Assembly (NCBI GenBank): GCA_963682025.1
Contig: OY821520.1
Span: 236,499,364-236,563,363, forward strand
Length of the DNA: 64,000 nt
Direction of reading: 5' to 3'
Source of the DNA: Cordilura impudica
Lineage: Eukaryota; Arthropoda; Insecta; Diptera; Scathophagidae
This document shows positions 11,166-23,066 of the stretch, in pieces. Both the position numbers and the translations under genes were made by a program. A model generated the notes under the pieces. The model saw only the letters and a list, made by a program, of their open reading frames with translations. It ran no database searches and was not told the origin of the DNA. Numbering within the stretch: the stretch's first letter is position 1; each line of letters opens with the position of its first letter.

Positions 11166-11468
11166 ATAATAAATCGTGTTTCATTATAATCAAGTGTGAC
11201 TAGTCAACGATGATGTATATATCCATCAAGTGTGATATATATTTTGGATAGCTTTTGTAATATTTGATTTTGAGATAATCGAACACCCGATTTACTTCAA
11301 TGTTATATATGTATATCACTATTGTCCTTTAATTGATTAGATATTTTTCCTGCTACAAATTTGTTTTTTTTTTTTTTTTTTTTGGTAAAAATGTGATAGA
11401 AAAAGAGCAGAAACACCGCGACTCCGACTCCACAAATCCGACTCCGACTCCACGGCACTGGTTATTTT

Positions 11469-12275
11469 TACATTCAAATTTCTTTTGGGGGTTCTACTTT
11501 TGACTAAAGTAAAGACTATTATAAGCTAACTACTATTTGATTTTAATTAAGTCAACTTATAGCCAACTATAATATATAAAATATAATTAGTTTGTACCTA
11601 ACTATAAATTAGCCAACTTTAAACTTAAAAGTCATGCAGAGTCGGACAATTGACTACCGCCTACCGCCTAGGACATCGCAATGTTAAAATAGTCAGTTTG
11701 CTTCATTGAAAGTAATCCAACTATCAACCACCACTAGTTGCGTAAAAGTAAGATATAAGTGCATTAAAAGTTAGTTGAGTTAGCATAACATATGTTAAGC
11801 TGTGAGCCGTAAGACAAATCGGTGTGACTTATGCATTGCATTGATGAAAAAATTATGTTATAAAATTGTTTCGGCTAATTCAACAACCCTTTGCTGTAGA
11901 ACGACAAAAATTTCACAATATAAACGTATAACATATACATAATTCAACAACCCTACAAGTATAACCAGAGTCCGTGCAGTTGTTTGCTATAAGTGATACA
12001 TAGATGACGCTTCCTGTTTGATTTTAGAAAAGTGACATAAAAAAACTTTAATTACTAGATGTTTACACATCTCCCCTGTGATCGGACTCACATGAATTTT
12101 TTTTCCTTTTATGACTTTTTACCGCTATAATTAATGCAGATATAAGTGGTCGCTAATATGACCGGACATTATTCTTGTAGCTCCTACTTTTAATACTTTT
12201 CTTCCTTAACTTAATATTTACAAAACCAACACCAACACCATTTTAATCAACCCTAAATATACGGGTCCCTTAATT
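11469..12275. other. No gene seen
   Basis: AT-rich. Short degenerate AGCTAACTA/AGCCAACTATA motifs recur at 11520-11640. No coding signal recognised. Confidence 0.5.
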
Positions 12276-13120
12276 TTACATCCTCTCTATAACATATCCA
12301 AGTTTCAGAGTGATCTGAGGGCGCCATTCAGGATACCTTGTATGAAAGAAATTTTGGAATCTGTATGTTAACTTTCGTGTTGCAAAAAAATATTGATATC
12401 GTTTAATAACGTTGATATCGCGGAAAAATTTTTTTTTCCCTTTATTTTGAGTAAATTGCATTTAAAGTTGCTACTAAAAAATACATAAAATTATACAATG
12501 CTATGTGTGTGTTTATTAAATTTGTTAATGTGTTTGTTATCTTCATTCACAATAATAATAAAGTTCTTAGAATGTGGTATAAAAAAAATATGTTGGATGT
12601 AGGTAAGTCGCTTTTGCAGCTTTATCTGCAGCTTCGTTCTCTGCTATGCCGATGTGGCTTGGTAGCCATAGTAATTTCTCTTTGTTTATCATTTGAATTT
12701 ATCATTTCTTGTTTAACAGAAATAGTTTGTTTATCATTTGTTGTTTAATCTATAATATTAATAGGCTAGGCGATTTCTTGTGACCGATGTTTTGTTCTGC
12801 CGTTTTATTCCGATTTTTACCAAACGCATATTATTTGAGAGGTATTTCTTTTTAGTCGATTTGCAGATTTACAGATTTTTGAATTTTTTCCTTTATTTTG
12901 AGTAAATTGTGTTTAAAGTTGCTACTAACACATACATAAAATTATACAATGCCATGTGTGTGTTTATTAAATTTGTCAATGTGTTTGTAATAAAAATGAG
13001 TTTGTTTTTTGTGTTGATTTGTGAATTCGCTATAATTGATTAGCATACCTTTAGTGTCTTTATAGAATGAAAAAATAAAATTTCCTAGAATTTGCACTCG
13101 AATTTCGAGGGCTGGAATCT
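12276..13120 (+). repeat. Dispersed repeat family 3, two adjacent copies
   Basis: Two partial copies (about 12276-12600 and 12755-13120) of a sequence containing TTTATTTTGAGTAAATTG, TACAATGC(T/C)ATGTGTGTGT and TTTCTTGTGACCGATG, ending TGATTAGCATACC...GGAATCTGCTAGTTA. A third copy is at 40340-40790. No coding capacity; class unknown. Confidence 0.65.
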
Positions 13121-13122
13121 GC

Positions 13123-13957
13123 TAGTTACAATAATTGGTTTATGGAATCTAATATTTCTGTGATGTCTTCATCTTCAAGTTCTTCTTGGCTCTGACATTT
13201 TTCTGACGATCGCCTTTTATCAACGACATCGTTCGTGTAACAGCACCCATTTTTCAATTTCAAACATTCTTTTATACGTATTACAGAACATAACAACTCG
13301 GATTTTATTCTGTTCAAAGTTTGCTTTTAACTAAAACGTTCAACTTCAGCTTTTGAGAAAGAAAAAACTAATAAAGACAATACAAATATTGATAACTCTT
13401 TAAATGGATTTAACTTCAATCCATAAAGAGGTTGTATTCAGTGTTGTACCCCAATATTGTTCTGTGTTATAACTCCATTGGATTTGAATTTTTTCTGTTT
13501 CAGATGATCTAAATTTAAACTCTTCTAATATATTGTTTATCGGTTCTTTTACCCGGTTTAATGTGTTTTGTATTGAAAATTTTGGCATTTTTTTAATACA
13601 ATAATATTTTTTGGCAATCGACTTTTTAATTCATTTAAAATTGTTGTTGGTGTTTACATTCCTCTATTTCAAAATGTTTTGTTATATTTGTTGAAAGAAA
13701 CGAGCAGAGTGGTAAAAAGAGTAGTACACAAAATTATCGTATTACACTTTGAGATATTAAAACATATCAATACTGTTAAAATTAAAATTGTATATTCAAA
13801 ATTAATGAAAAAAATCAAAAAAAAAAAATGCTAAAAGCAACTTTTTATTAATAAAAGATGCTAAGCTAGCATCTAGCATTTTTTCATAAATTTTGGATGC
13901 TAAACGACAAAAAAAAGTTGCTAAATCTAAATCTAAAATGCTAAAATGGCAACACTG
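13123..13957 (-). mobile_element. hAT family A, second copy, left end missing
   Basis: Closely matches 1731-2601, including the transposase remnant (DITEILDSINQLL; MPKFSIQNTLNRVKE...) and the right terminus ATGGCAACACTG at 13957. The left third and terminus are absent; the element abuts repeat family 3 at ~13120. No target duplication can be shown. Confidence 0.75.
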
Positions 13958-15045
13958 CTCCGCACCGGTCGATCTGATTGTCTATCTTATGTTTCCATAT
14001 TTGTACAATATTGCTGTGGTGAATTCGAATATTGTAAACAGAAAACATGTTATTGATAATTGTAGAAATTATTAAAAAAAAAAATCAAAAATTTACTTAA
14101 ACTAAAGAAATAGTAAAAAGAAATAGATAACTCTACCTTGTATAAGGCATCCCTTGTTGGTAATCTGATCTGAAAGTGCGGCTCTGACAAAGTGCTCTAA
14201 AAATCTGCAGTCATAAACAGAAGGTTACTATGAACAAATCATTTAACTGTTAAAGTCCAAAGCGAAAACTTTTATCGGTCGTTATCTGTTAATTAATATT
14301 TATGATTTGGTTTTTATATGTTGTTTTTATGCATTTAATGAAAAACTGTAGCATAAATATGCTAACGAGCATGAACGAGATTATAAGAAGACCTAGCAGC
14401 ATAATGATAGTTATTTGTCATTAAAGTGGGGTGGACAATGTTCGACCTTGTTTTATATACATATATATTTTTTTGTTTGTCTATCTAAATTATAAAAAAA
14501 AAAATTTTACGTTACCTACATCTATGTATGAAGTACACACCGAGGAAAAGAACTATACAAACAACTATATAAATAAAAACAAAACAACAGATTAAAACAC
14601 AACTACATATTTTAAGAAGACACAGAAAAGACTAGATAAAAAACAATGCAACAAAACTAAACTTGTATGACTATAGTGTTGTCAATTTAGTTTGTAATTA
14701 TTTAGATACAAAACTGCTTAAAGGAAATTTAGACCTTTTTTGAGTAACATATATTTTTCGTTAAAGTAAATAATTGCATTATATAATTGTGAACTTGTTG
14801 GTGTTTAATTGTTTATTGTAAAAAATAAATCAATTTAATATTAATCACATGACATTTTGTACTAAAAGAACCCACGTTTTCGCATATTTGAGAACGAGTG
14901 AGGAGTTAAAAACAGGATACCCAAAAAGCTACACAGATTTACGTAAGCAAATTAAAACAGAGTTATTTCAGAATCGATTTTACAACTCCAAAAGGAATAT
15001 ATTTTGAAAAAACTACCTGTTTTCCAAAAAAAATATACTAGTAGG
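13958..15045. other. No gene seen
   Basis: AT-rich non-coding sequence between two transposons. No open frame with recognisable content. Confidence 0.5.
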
Positions 15046-16694
15046 TACTGTGAGCGTCAAAATAAAGTAAACAATTTTTAATCTTTAAATTATCTTATAA
15101 CAAAATTATTATTGACTTACGATAAAAAGTAATATTGCAGAGTTTAGTACTATACCATTTAGAGACTGACTACCATAAAACATGAAATCAAATCAATTGG
15201 GAATATTGCACAAATCTCGCGAAAGTGGAAATGCATCAGATTTTACGCGTCAAAAAAAAGTAAACAGTGGTAACACTTATTTACGCTTTTTTATATTTCG
15301 GGGAAGAACGTAAACTTTTTGTAACAAATGTGTACTGATCACATGTTCTAATTTACTAAAAATCATTTGAAGTTGATTTGTACTAATTAATAATAGCTAA
15401 AGAGATGTAAAGCAAATATCCTCACTATGGGAAAGCAGCTATCGGTTTATATTTTAGATTAAAAAGAAAATGTAAATCTTTGCGTGAAATTGGCGAAATT
15501 GTGGGTAGGAACCACTGCACAATAAAAAAAAGTAGTTGATGAATACGCCAAACACCACCAGGTTGAAGATTTAACGAGATCTGGACTCCCAAAGCTGCTT
15601 AGTGGTACTGAAGTTAGAGCTGTAGTAAGAGAAGTAAAGACATATCCAGCCTAAAGTGCAGTTAAATTATCAGAACACATAACGCAGACATCAGGCAAAC
15701 CAGTAAGTTCGAGTACAGTAAGGAGATCGCTTCACAAAAATGGTCTACATGGAAGGATACCATGCAAGAAACCACACATATCCAAGGCGAATCAGAGCAA
15801 TCTAATGAATTTCGATAGAAAGTAGAAAAATTAGGTTCTATCTTTGTGGGAAAGCATACTATATACAGATAAGAAATTCGAAATTTTCGGCGCGAAAAAG
15901 CCTCCAAAAATATGGCGTGCTAAGAATGAAACACGCAAAGAAAAGTGTGTTACCAAAACTGTTATATACAGTGGGGTTCAGTTTTGTTTTGGGGCTATAT
16001 GGCGGGAACAGGTGTTGGTAATTATGTTTTTATTTACTCCACTATGACCCAAATAGATTACTTAGCCATTTTGAAGGACCTAGCGTCGAGAAATAAGGCA
16101 TGGCTGGAAATAGGATCTCCCAACAGAACAACGATCTAAAGCTTACATCTAAAATTGTGAAAGAGTGGCTACTGTACCGGACTCCTAAGACACCTGATCA
16201 ACCCTCGCAGTCCCCGGACCTTAACCCAAGCGTGCATCTGTGGGAAAATCTTGACAGAAAAATAGGTCGAAGGGCTTTTTCGAGCAAGGCAAGTTAAGAG
16301 ATGCCTCAAAAGAAAGAATGGAGCATAATCTTCCCTGATATAACAAAAAAATTGTCGAGTCGCTGCCTAGAAGACTACATAAGGGGCTTAAGGCCAAATG
16401 AAAATAAACCAAATATTAAAAAATTTTAAAAGTTTACTTTTTGTATTGAAGCTCTGTTACCTTTTCTTTGCTGTTTACTTTTTTTTGACGCGTAAAATTT
16501 GGTCATTTTCTAAATAAAGTGCATTTATTTCTGTTTTGTAATGCATCTGTTTAATTTTTTTATTGAGTTCAGCTATAATTAAATAATTCTTGAATTCCCT
16601 ATATTTATTTTAGATTTTATTTTAATTACTTCATTTTAATAAAACTTTTAATATGAGGAACTAAGGTGTTTACTTTATTTTGACGATCACAGTA
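15046..16694 (+). mobile_element. Tc1-type element with IR/DR ends
   Basis: Outer inverted repeats start TACTGTGA(G/T)CGTCAAAATA and continue AAGTAAACA (15046 on; inverted copy ending 16694), with TA at both edges. A second pair of related motifs lies inside: ACGCGTCAAAAAAAAGTAAA at ~15246 and its inverted partner at ~16469-16495. Two binding-site-like repeats per long inverted repeat is the IR/DR layout of Sleeping Beauty and Minos-like Tc1 elements. Length 1.65 kb, with one broken transposase inside. Confidence 0.88.
15427..16429 (+). pseudogene. Tc1 transposase pseudogene
   Basis: From MGKQLSVYILD (then a stop) through the helix-turn-helix SLREIGEIVGRNHCTIKK, a region near TSGLPKLLSGTEVRAVVREV, the catalytic-core start SILYTDKKFEIFG (DE normally; here DK), GVQFCFGA, and the last block DQPSQSPDLNPSVHLWENL (third acidic residue expected at SPDLNPIEHLW; here VH), ending near LRPNENKPNIKKF. 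Frameshifts and stops occur throughout, and the changed catalytic positions confirm it is dead. Confidence 0.85.
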
Positions 16695-17971
16695 AGTGTG
16701 ATTATTAATTTTACCTTCTATTATCTTTCATGAAAAAAATAAACATATAAATCGCTGAATTAGCATTACTGTTTGTTCAGTTTTGTTCAGTTGTGCTGAA
16801 TAGTAAAGGTGGTAGTAGTTGTTTTTGTTTTCCACTCAGTGTTCTGCATTGAAAATTGTATTTTTTTTTACTCATTGAAGGATTCACACAATTTAGGGTC
16901 GTTGATACTTGCATTATTGAAAATTAACAATAATTTTTGCTGTTGAAGAAAACTTATTTTTGAACTAGAAATTGTGATGAAAAACGACTTATCAAAATTA
17001 CCAAAAACCAAATTATGATTGCTCAATAACAAAAGACAAGACAAGGCAAAGCAAACAAAAACAAATATGAAACCATTTTTATTTAATCTCTCATCCCATA
17101 CATAACACCTGGCAACCATCATGCCATAAAATAAATATAACGAAAATGGAATTATAAGGGCAAATACAAGTAAACGAAAAAATATCGTATGCAATTAAGC
17201 CTACCAAGTAGTAGAGACTACCAATAGTGGCAGCTGCTTTGCAAAACCATATGTAAAACAAAAATTTGTTTCAATATTGTAATTTGTTTTTTTTATTGTT
17301 AAAACTTACCTTTTCCTGCTCACTTTGTGGAGTCATACACGCGGGACTAGGCTGAGCACTCATTATAAATCACGCCTTTTTCTTTACCAACTTTATTTTA
17401 GAGAAACACAATTTTGTGTAATTAATTGCTTTATTTTTTCTACGTATTATAATTCTCTGGCTTTGCTTTTTTTTTGTTGTGTTTCACCTATAAAAATAAT
17501 TTATTCAAATTATCACCAATTTCTTTAAATCACAATTTATTTCTTTTTTTATATTTATCCGTAACCCTCATAAAAAAATAATTTATTTTCCTATTTTTTT
17601 TCTTTGTTCTTCAAGTGTGTATTTAATTTCATGCACGTAGTCTTAATTTTTTTCACGAAGACGCCATACAAAAAATTATGCCACTTTTCAATGGAATATT
17701 TTAGTAATTTTCCAGGCAAAACTTACTGTGATTTTAATAATTTAAGAAAACTTAATACTTTCAAATTACTTTTTTATATTTTTGAATAGATTTTCACTGG
17801 TTTATATATATTAAAATCACAATTATATATTTTTTCTTATAAAGAGTTTCACTTTTTCACAGACGAGATCTTTTTTACGAATATTTCTATTTTCGCTTTG
17901 CTGCTTACAATGCTTCTTCTTTTTTGTTCGTGCTATGCGCAAATGTCATATGTTATTTGCTGAATATATGA
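16695..17971. other. Mostly non-coding
   Basis: AT-rich. The minus-strand frame at 16868-17194 encodes a hydrophobic N-terminal stretch (FFRLLVFALIIPFSLYLFYG) but shows no known domain. The only splice-supported signal is the possible exon at 17310-17363. Confidence 0.4.
17310..17363 (-). CDS. Possible first coding exon of an unidentified gene
   Basis: Minus strand: an ATG opens 18 codons, MSAQPSPACMTPQSEQEK, followed directly by a perfect donor GTAAGT (17309-17304). The composition is non-repetitive and protein-like. No second exon could be joined in phase within the neighbouring sequence; the frame at 16868-17194 does not connect in phase 0. It may be a true first exon of a gene extending to lower coordinates, a remnant, or chance. 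Confidence 0.25.
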
Positions 17972-18562
17972 ATGAAACACATAGACAACAGCGGCTACAC
18001 GAACACACGACTGCAAATGCTGCTGGCTGCAATTGTAGTCGTGTAGTCAGCTACTTATTTTTTTTGAAAACGACAGCAACATATAACATCAATATAAACA
18101 GCTGTTTTTATACAAAAGCATTTTTATTTCAGTAGTGCCAATTATATTTTTTTTACTTTATTAAAATAGAAAAACATGCATGAGTCTATATAAACTTGAC
18201 TTCAATATACAATTGCTTATATATAATGCATTAATATAACGTAAAAATAAATAAATACATTTACTTAACCCCTTTTGATTATTAATGGAATTATTATAGC
18301 ACTTCTTTTTGCGATTAATTTTTTTAACAAAATATAATATTTCGTAGCACTAATATCTTTTACATATTTTGTTATATTGTCAACACTATTTTTGTTTTGT
18401 AGTCAACGAAAATAGAAATTAGACTAAGTTGACTACAGCAGCAAAAGCGGTCGTGTAGTTGTGTAGCTGTGTTGGTGTCAAAATAATCGTTTTCATATAA
18501 ACGTGTGTTGTTTATTTTTGACAGGCTGCGTTCGTGTAGCCGCTGTCGTCTATGTGTTTCAT
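17972..18562 (+). mobile_element. Non-autonomous TIR element, ~590 bp
   Basis: Inverted termini ATGAAACACATAGAC(A/G)ACAG extending through CGGCTACACGAAC (17972-18003 and inverted at 18531-18562), ~32 bp with one or two differences. The interior has CGTGTAG motifs near both ends. No coding capacity. The target duplication is not clear, so the superfamily is undecided. Confidence 0.7.
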
Positions 18563-19060
18563 GCAATAGTGTTCAAAAAAACATGCAGCGTTGCATTTCA
18601 TACATGTACGATACATCACATGTACACCACAGGTGTATTTATTTAAGGGCATTATACATTTATTAAACGCTTGACATCAAGCTCGTGTATGTGTGCTTGA
18701 CGTTGGCATATACATTTGCTGTACAACCTGTACAGCACAGCCTAACACAGTCGTGACAACTTGACAGCTGTCAAAAAAGTAAACACGAACCGTATGGCTT
18801 TGTTTACCTTTTTTTTTCTTAGAATTGCTCTAACAAATTTGAGAAAGAGATTAAAAATAAAATATACAAAATATAATGTGTGCAAGTGAACAGCTACACA
18901 TGTTTGTAACCAGCATAAAAAAAGAATAATAATGGAAAAAATAGTGAGTATTTGCTATTGATAAACATTTAAAAAACATTAATAATATCGAATTATCTGT
19001 TTTGATATAAAAATATATATAAAAGGTGTATATTAAAACCCATAGCTTGTGATTTGTTTT
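18563..19060. other. No gene seen
   Basis: Non-coding. Short TGTAC-rich motifs at 18600-18760 (GTACATGT, TGTACAACCTGTACAGC). Confidence 0.45.
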
Positions 19061-19071
19061 ACGTAAGACAA

Positions 19072-19668
19072 TTAGATTCAAGACTACTCAAGCCAGGGCC
19101 GAAGGAAAAGCAAATATTACTATTGCTGGCACAACAAAAGGCGGCCAAGAAGGAAGAAGCAAAACAACGATGATGAACAATATGAAGATGCTGGATAATG
19201 TAGCCGGCATGCTGGATGGTGAAGATTCGAAATTTTTGCAATTGAAAAGAGGCAAAAACAACGAAACGTAAACATGCTGCTGGTGAAGAAAGTAAACATG
19301 ATATTAAGAATTGTTTCCGTTTTGTGTTTGCCAATGATAAAAAGCTTCACATGACTCTTTTCACAATATGTACGTCGCGTTAATCATTTAATCAACGCCA
19401 AAAACAACAATTTCAACTTGGAATGTATAACTTGTTTGTGGGCTTTGAAGATAAAAAAATGTTTATGTAGATGCAGAGAAAGAAAATGAATTGAAACAAA
19501 AGAAGTTGGAGGCTCATCGTAAACGTTTGTTGAGTTTATCGAAAAAGGAACGCATACAACATAAAAAGTTGGCTGAGTTAAAATAGGAGTTGGATGAGAC
19601 AAAAGCCAATTCTAAGGTTTTGAGTGACATTTTGGAGGGTTTTGCTGATGCTTGTAAAAATTTGTTTT
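19072..19668 (+). pseudogene. Decayed coding sequence of an unidentified lysine-rich protein
   Basis: Plus-strand blocks in shifting frames: DSRLLKPGPKEKQILLLLAQ then QKAAKKEEAKQ, AGMLDGEDSKFLQLKRGKNN, KRKHAAGEESKHDIKNCFRF then VFANDKKLHMTLF, and ENELKQKKLEAHRKRLLSLS to VLSDILEGFADACKNLF stop. Composition and codon-like structure say former coding sequence; frame breaks say pseudogene. A second copy of the motif around CTACTCAA(G/C)CCAGGGCCGAA appears at ~19690, so part is duplicated. I do not recognise the family. Confidence 0.4.
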
Positions 19669-20159
19669 AAGACAATTGCATACAATACTACTCAACCCAG
19701 GGCCGAAAGGAAGTAATCACAAATTACTATAGCTAAGCTAACCATTGGTCCAGTTGCTGGTGACGAAACTTTTTGCAAGTTGAATTGTGGTATTGTATTA
19801 TTGTTTTTGATTATGACTTGCATGTAGAGTTCGTGTAATGCTTCTCATCGTAATTTGTCTGGTAATATTCCCATCACATTGGGTACTATACCGTTAGCTT
19901 CATACATAAAACATTAATTTTCTACTTTTTTATTCCTGTAAGTAGACGGACTTGTACACCTTGGAATGAAGTTAATGGAGGATTTAATTTTGATAAAAGT
20001 AAATAGAAGCAACAAAATCAATACGAATAGAAAAAATGTAAGTTGGTGCAATTGGCGGTATGGTCAGAGTGGAATTATGTTTTTAATTTAATAAAATATG
20101 TGAATTATATTTCAAACAGCTCGAAAGCAAATAAATCTTAGTAGGAGAGAACGACCAAC

Positions 20160-20400
20160 CATTAGAAGAAATGGTAGCGCAACCTACATATTCCACAAAA
20201 GCCCATCAATCTTTAAACTAATTTTAATATATAAGAGAAGTATGAAATAAAAAATGTATTTGTAGATTTCCACCGTTGTTAAACATGATGTCCCCAAACT
20301 GATGACAATGTATGCTCAGTTTATGAAAAGTAATATATAGAGAGCTTAAAACGCGTAAAAAAGTCGAAAGTAAAGCCAAAACTACAAATGGCTAAAGTTA
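20160..20400 (+). pseudogene. Probable SRP14 (signal recognition particle 14 kDa) remnant
   Basis: Blocks on the plus strand: IYKRSMK, then after a break ISTVVKHDVPKLMTMYAQFM then KSN, then lysine-rich KRVKKVESKAKTTNG read with small frame changes. SRP14 proteins have a CLIRAxxKxKKISTVV segment, a helix with K(F/L)...Y...LKxNM, then a lysine-rich tail, and these match in order. Only the C-terminal half is visible. It ends ~240 bp from the tail of the Dicer-1 pseudogene on the other strand. Confidence 0.45.
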
Positions 20401-20639
20401 AACCTCTAACTACAACATTAGTTCCTTTTGATTGCTTTAATTTTAAACTAGCATTTAATGTAAATTTTTAATTATCTCTGCATCTATGCAAAAATAAAAC
20501 GAAACTACGGGCATTTATTTCAAAACTAAAACAAAATGGTTTATTTGAAAAACTTTTTTGATACTTTAACATAATGAAATGTATATCTTTTTTTGCATTT
20601 TTCGATCTAACTACACAACATAGATTAAAACATAAAAAA

Positions 20640-21560
20640 AATTTTTTCAACTGACGTAAAGCACAATTATCAGCAGTACATTTGGCAATCCGATATTTTC
20701 TACCGAAAAACTTATACGGTAACACGAACACGTCGGCCATCAGTTAATTTTTCGGGTTTGCTGAAAATTAAAAATTTGATCCCATGTACAAGTTAAATGT
20801 TAAAGCATAAAAAATAACATAAATTTGGCAGTTTCAGGTTCTTATCCAAGTAGTTCCCTTATTTGTAATTTTGGCACCGAATTGCTAAATTGTTCAATTT
20901 CAATACGCATCATATTATAGTAAACCAACCACACAGCATCTAAAGACATATTCGAGTCTAAAAATATCGCACCTGCAACAGACTCGAAAACATCACCTAA
21001 TTAATGCCTTTGGTATTTCAACGTCTTCATAATATTAACCTCTTCGTGTACACTATAAACATTTTTCGTATGAATACGCACAAAACGATCAATAGCTTTG
21101 TTACGACCTGAGACAAGTGTCTGAAATATTTGCGGTTTTCATGCCTTACAGCTAATTACGCAAATACGGTATTAACTAAAGCAGATCTCAAATCGGTTAA
21201 GGCTCCAGGTGAATGCTGCCTAGGGTCTTCATACAAAAGCCTTATCAAATAATCCAATACAGCATCACCCAGAATTCTAAACACAATCTATTGGGAGTAT
21301 GAGGCATAAATAATGGCTTGCAACAAGTACGATCTGCCGCGGAATTTATATTTCAAAGCTTGTTCAAATTTCGTATAACCCAGCGCTTCTTCACCATTGG
21401 ATGTATATTGTAACAGTGGAGATTTGGACGAAGTCCAAGAGCCATAAACAATAACAAGTAAGGAAAAGTACTACTAGGTTCACTAGCTTCTTTAGCATCA
21501 TATGCTATACTCCAAATAAGGTTTCAATGCAATCGGCAACAGATTTATCTAAACGAGAAC
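20640..21560 (-). pseudogene. Dicer-1 pseudogene (RNase IIIa end, RNase IIIb, dsRBD)
   Basis: Minus strand, in family order: DKSVADCIETLFGV (end of RNase IIIa), [39 protein letters not shown] then [15 protein letters not shown] and [50 protein letters not shown] then [28 protein letters not shown]-stop-EPETAKF, then an intron-like stretch ending TTTTCAG, KPEKLTDGRRVRVTV, and GRKYRIAKCTADNCALRQLK (dsRBD). Many stops and frameshifts; the first acidic residue of RLEFLGDA is lost (FRILGDA), and a segment before GRKYRIAKC is deleted. The intron-like stretch implies a DNA-level duplication, not a processed copy. The host should have an intact Dicer-1 elsewhere. Confidence 0.85.
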
Positions 21561-23063
21561 TAAAAATTAGTTTTATTTATTTGAAATATATTTTATTTAT
21601 ATTTCGAGTTTTAATGAAATTACCTGGAATATATTTTTTCTATAAATTTATTTACTGTAATGTGTTATGTTAAACACACTCACTTGTATTACATTATTTT
21701 GTTAGCAAATATCAGTTATAACGTAAATCTTATTTAACACACATATTTCAATTTATAATACTGAAATAATATAACTGAAATAAGAACGCGTTAATTTGTC
21801 CACAGAAATTTCAATTTGTGACAATAAATAAGCAGAAATAAATAATAAAAAAAATATACAACGTGTATAAGGGTGACAGCATATTATATTAATATAGTTG
21901 TTTCCTCTGAAAGTGGTTGTAAAAATATTATGAAAATTTCTGTAATTCACAAAGAAAAATGTAGATGTCGCTAGTGTGTGTCTGGACTGGTTGGACGGTG
22001 CTGTACAGCATTCATTTTTCATTTTACTTTGAAGTGTCAACAGCGGGAGAAACAATATAGAAAAAAAAATTAAAAGTGTTTTTTATTTTTTATTTATTTA
22101 TTATTTATTTATTATTTGTTTAGCATTGTTTTGCCATTAAAAAAAGAATTCACTAATCTTACAAACTATGGATTATTTACAATTATAAAAATGTTATTTT
22201 ATTTTTTTTTTTAATTTCAAAGGAATTTCATTATATAATTTAAGACCTTTATAAAATAATAAATTTTGATGAAAATTTGTTCTGCGTCGTCAGCTACATT
22301 AACTAACTGCTGCTGCAAGTAATTCGGTAAAATACCACTCTTCAACTTAAATATAAATATCAAGACACAAGCAGACACTACGAGTTAATATAAAGGGAGT
22401 AAAAATTCACCAACATCTAAAGCAAATAATGCTAAAATACCTAGTTGTTAATAAAAAAAAAAAAATAATGTAAATATAGCAAAAAAAAATTTTATGTATA
22501 AATTTATTTATAAATTTATATAAACATATTAAATAATACAAATAATATACATACATATATTCTATATATGTATATCCATAACAACTGCATGTAAGAAATA
22601 AGTCGGTATATTATTTTATTTACATAAAATTCTGCAATATTTTGATGTGCGGAAAATACATTTCTTTTGCATTAACAGAGTGTCACTTCATTTTGCTCAG
22701 CGTGACTATGCCACAGTAGATGGCGCCATAATTTTTGTTTGTTCTAATTAGCTTTGCAATAGTTATTTCTATTTTAACATGAATGTTAATATTTTCCACT
22801 GGATATCATACAGAACAATGTTAAGAGTATACACGGGCTGGTCTTTTATTTCATACGTATTTTCATCAAGGTTCAGAAAATACACTCATGTAACACACAA
22901 TGTTCTGTTCAAAAGCAGCCAACACATATCTTTATTTTCATATCAATTATGTTTGTTTTTAAATTTTCTTTGGTGCCCAACACAACCATGACTGTGTTCG
23001 TTTTAATATTTCGTTATTTACACGAACATTTTTGTATCACGTACTTTTTGTTTCAATCACACA
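21561..23063. other. No gene seen
   Basis: AT-rich, with TATA-type simple sequence around 22440-22580. Small open frames at 21753-22055 and 22779-23161 have no recognisable content. Confidence 0.5.
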
Positions 23064-23066
23064 TAA

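Larger units (their letters stand above)
7940..11460 (-). mobile_element. hAT element (family B), complete, with nested insertion
   Basis: Ends CAGTGCTGTGGAGTCG (7940) and the inverted CGACTCCACGGCACTG-type end (11460) match over 16 bp with one mismatch. The 8-bp target duplication GTTATTTT is exact (7932-7939, 11461-11468). Subterminal arrays of CCGACTCCGACTCC occur inside both ends. It carries a minus-strand BED-type hAT transposase pseudogene (8245-9770) and a later mini-me-like insertion (10388-11165), giving ~3.5 kb in total. Region 9780-10387 is internal non-coding sequence. Confidence 0.9.

Noticed and set aside
16868..17194. 108-codon minus-strand frame with a hydrophobic start, considered as second exon of the 17310-17363 exon
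   Set aside because: No acceptor gives the right phase; candidate acceptors lead to early stops.
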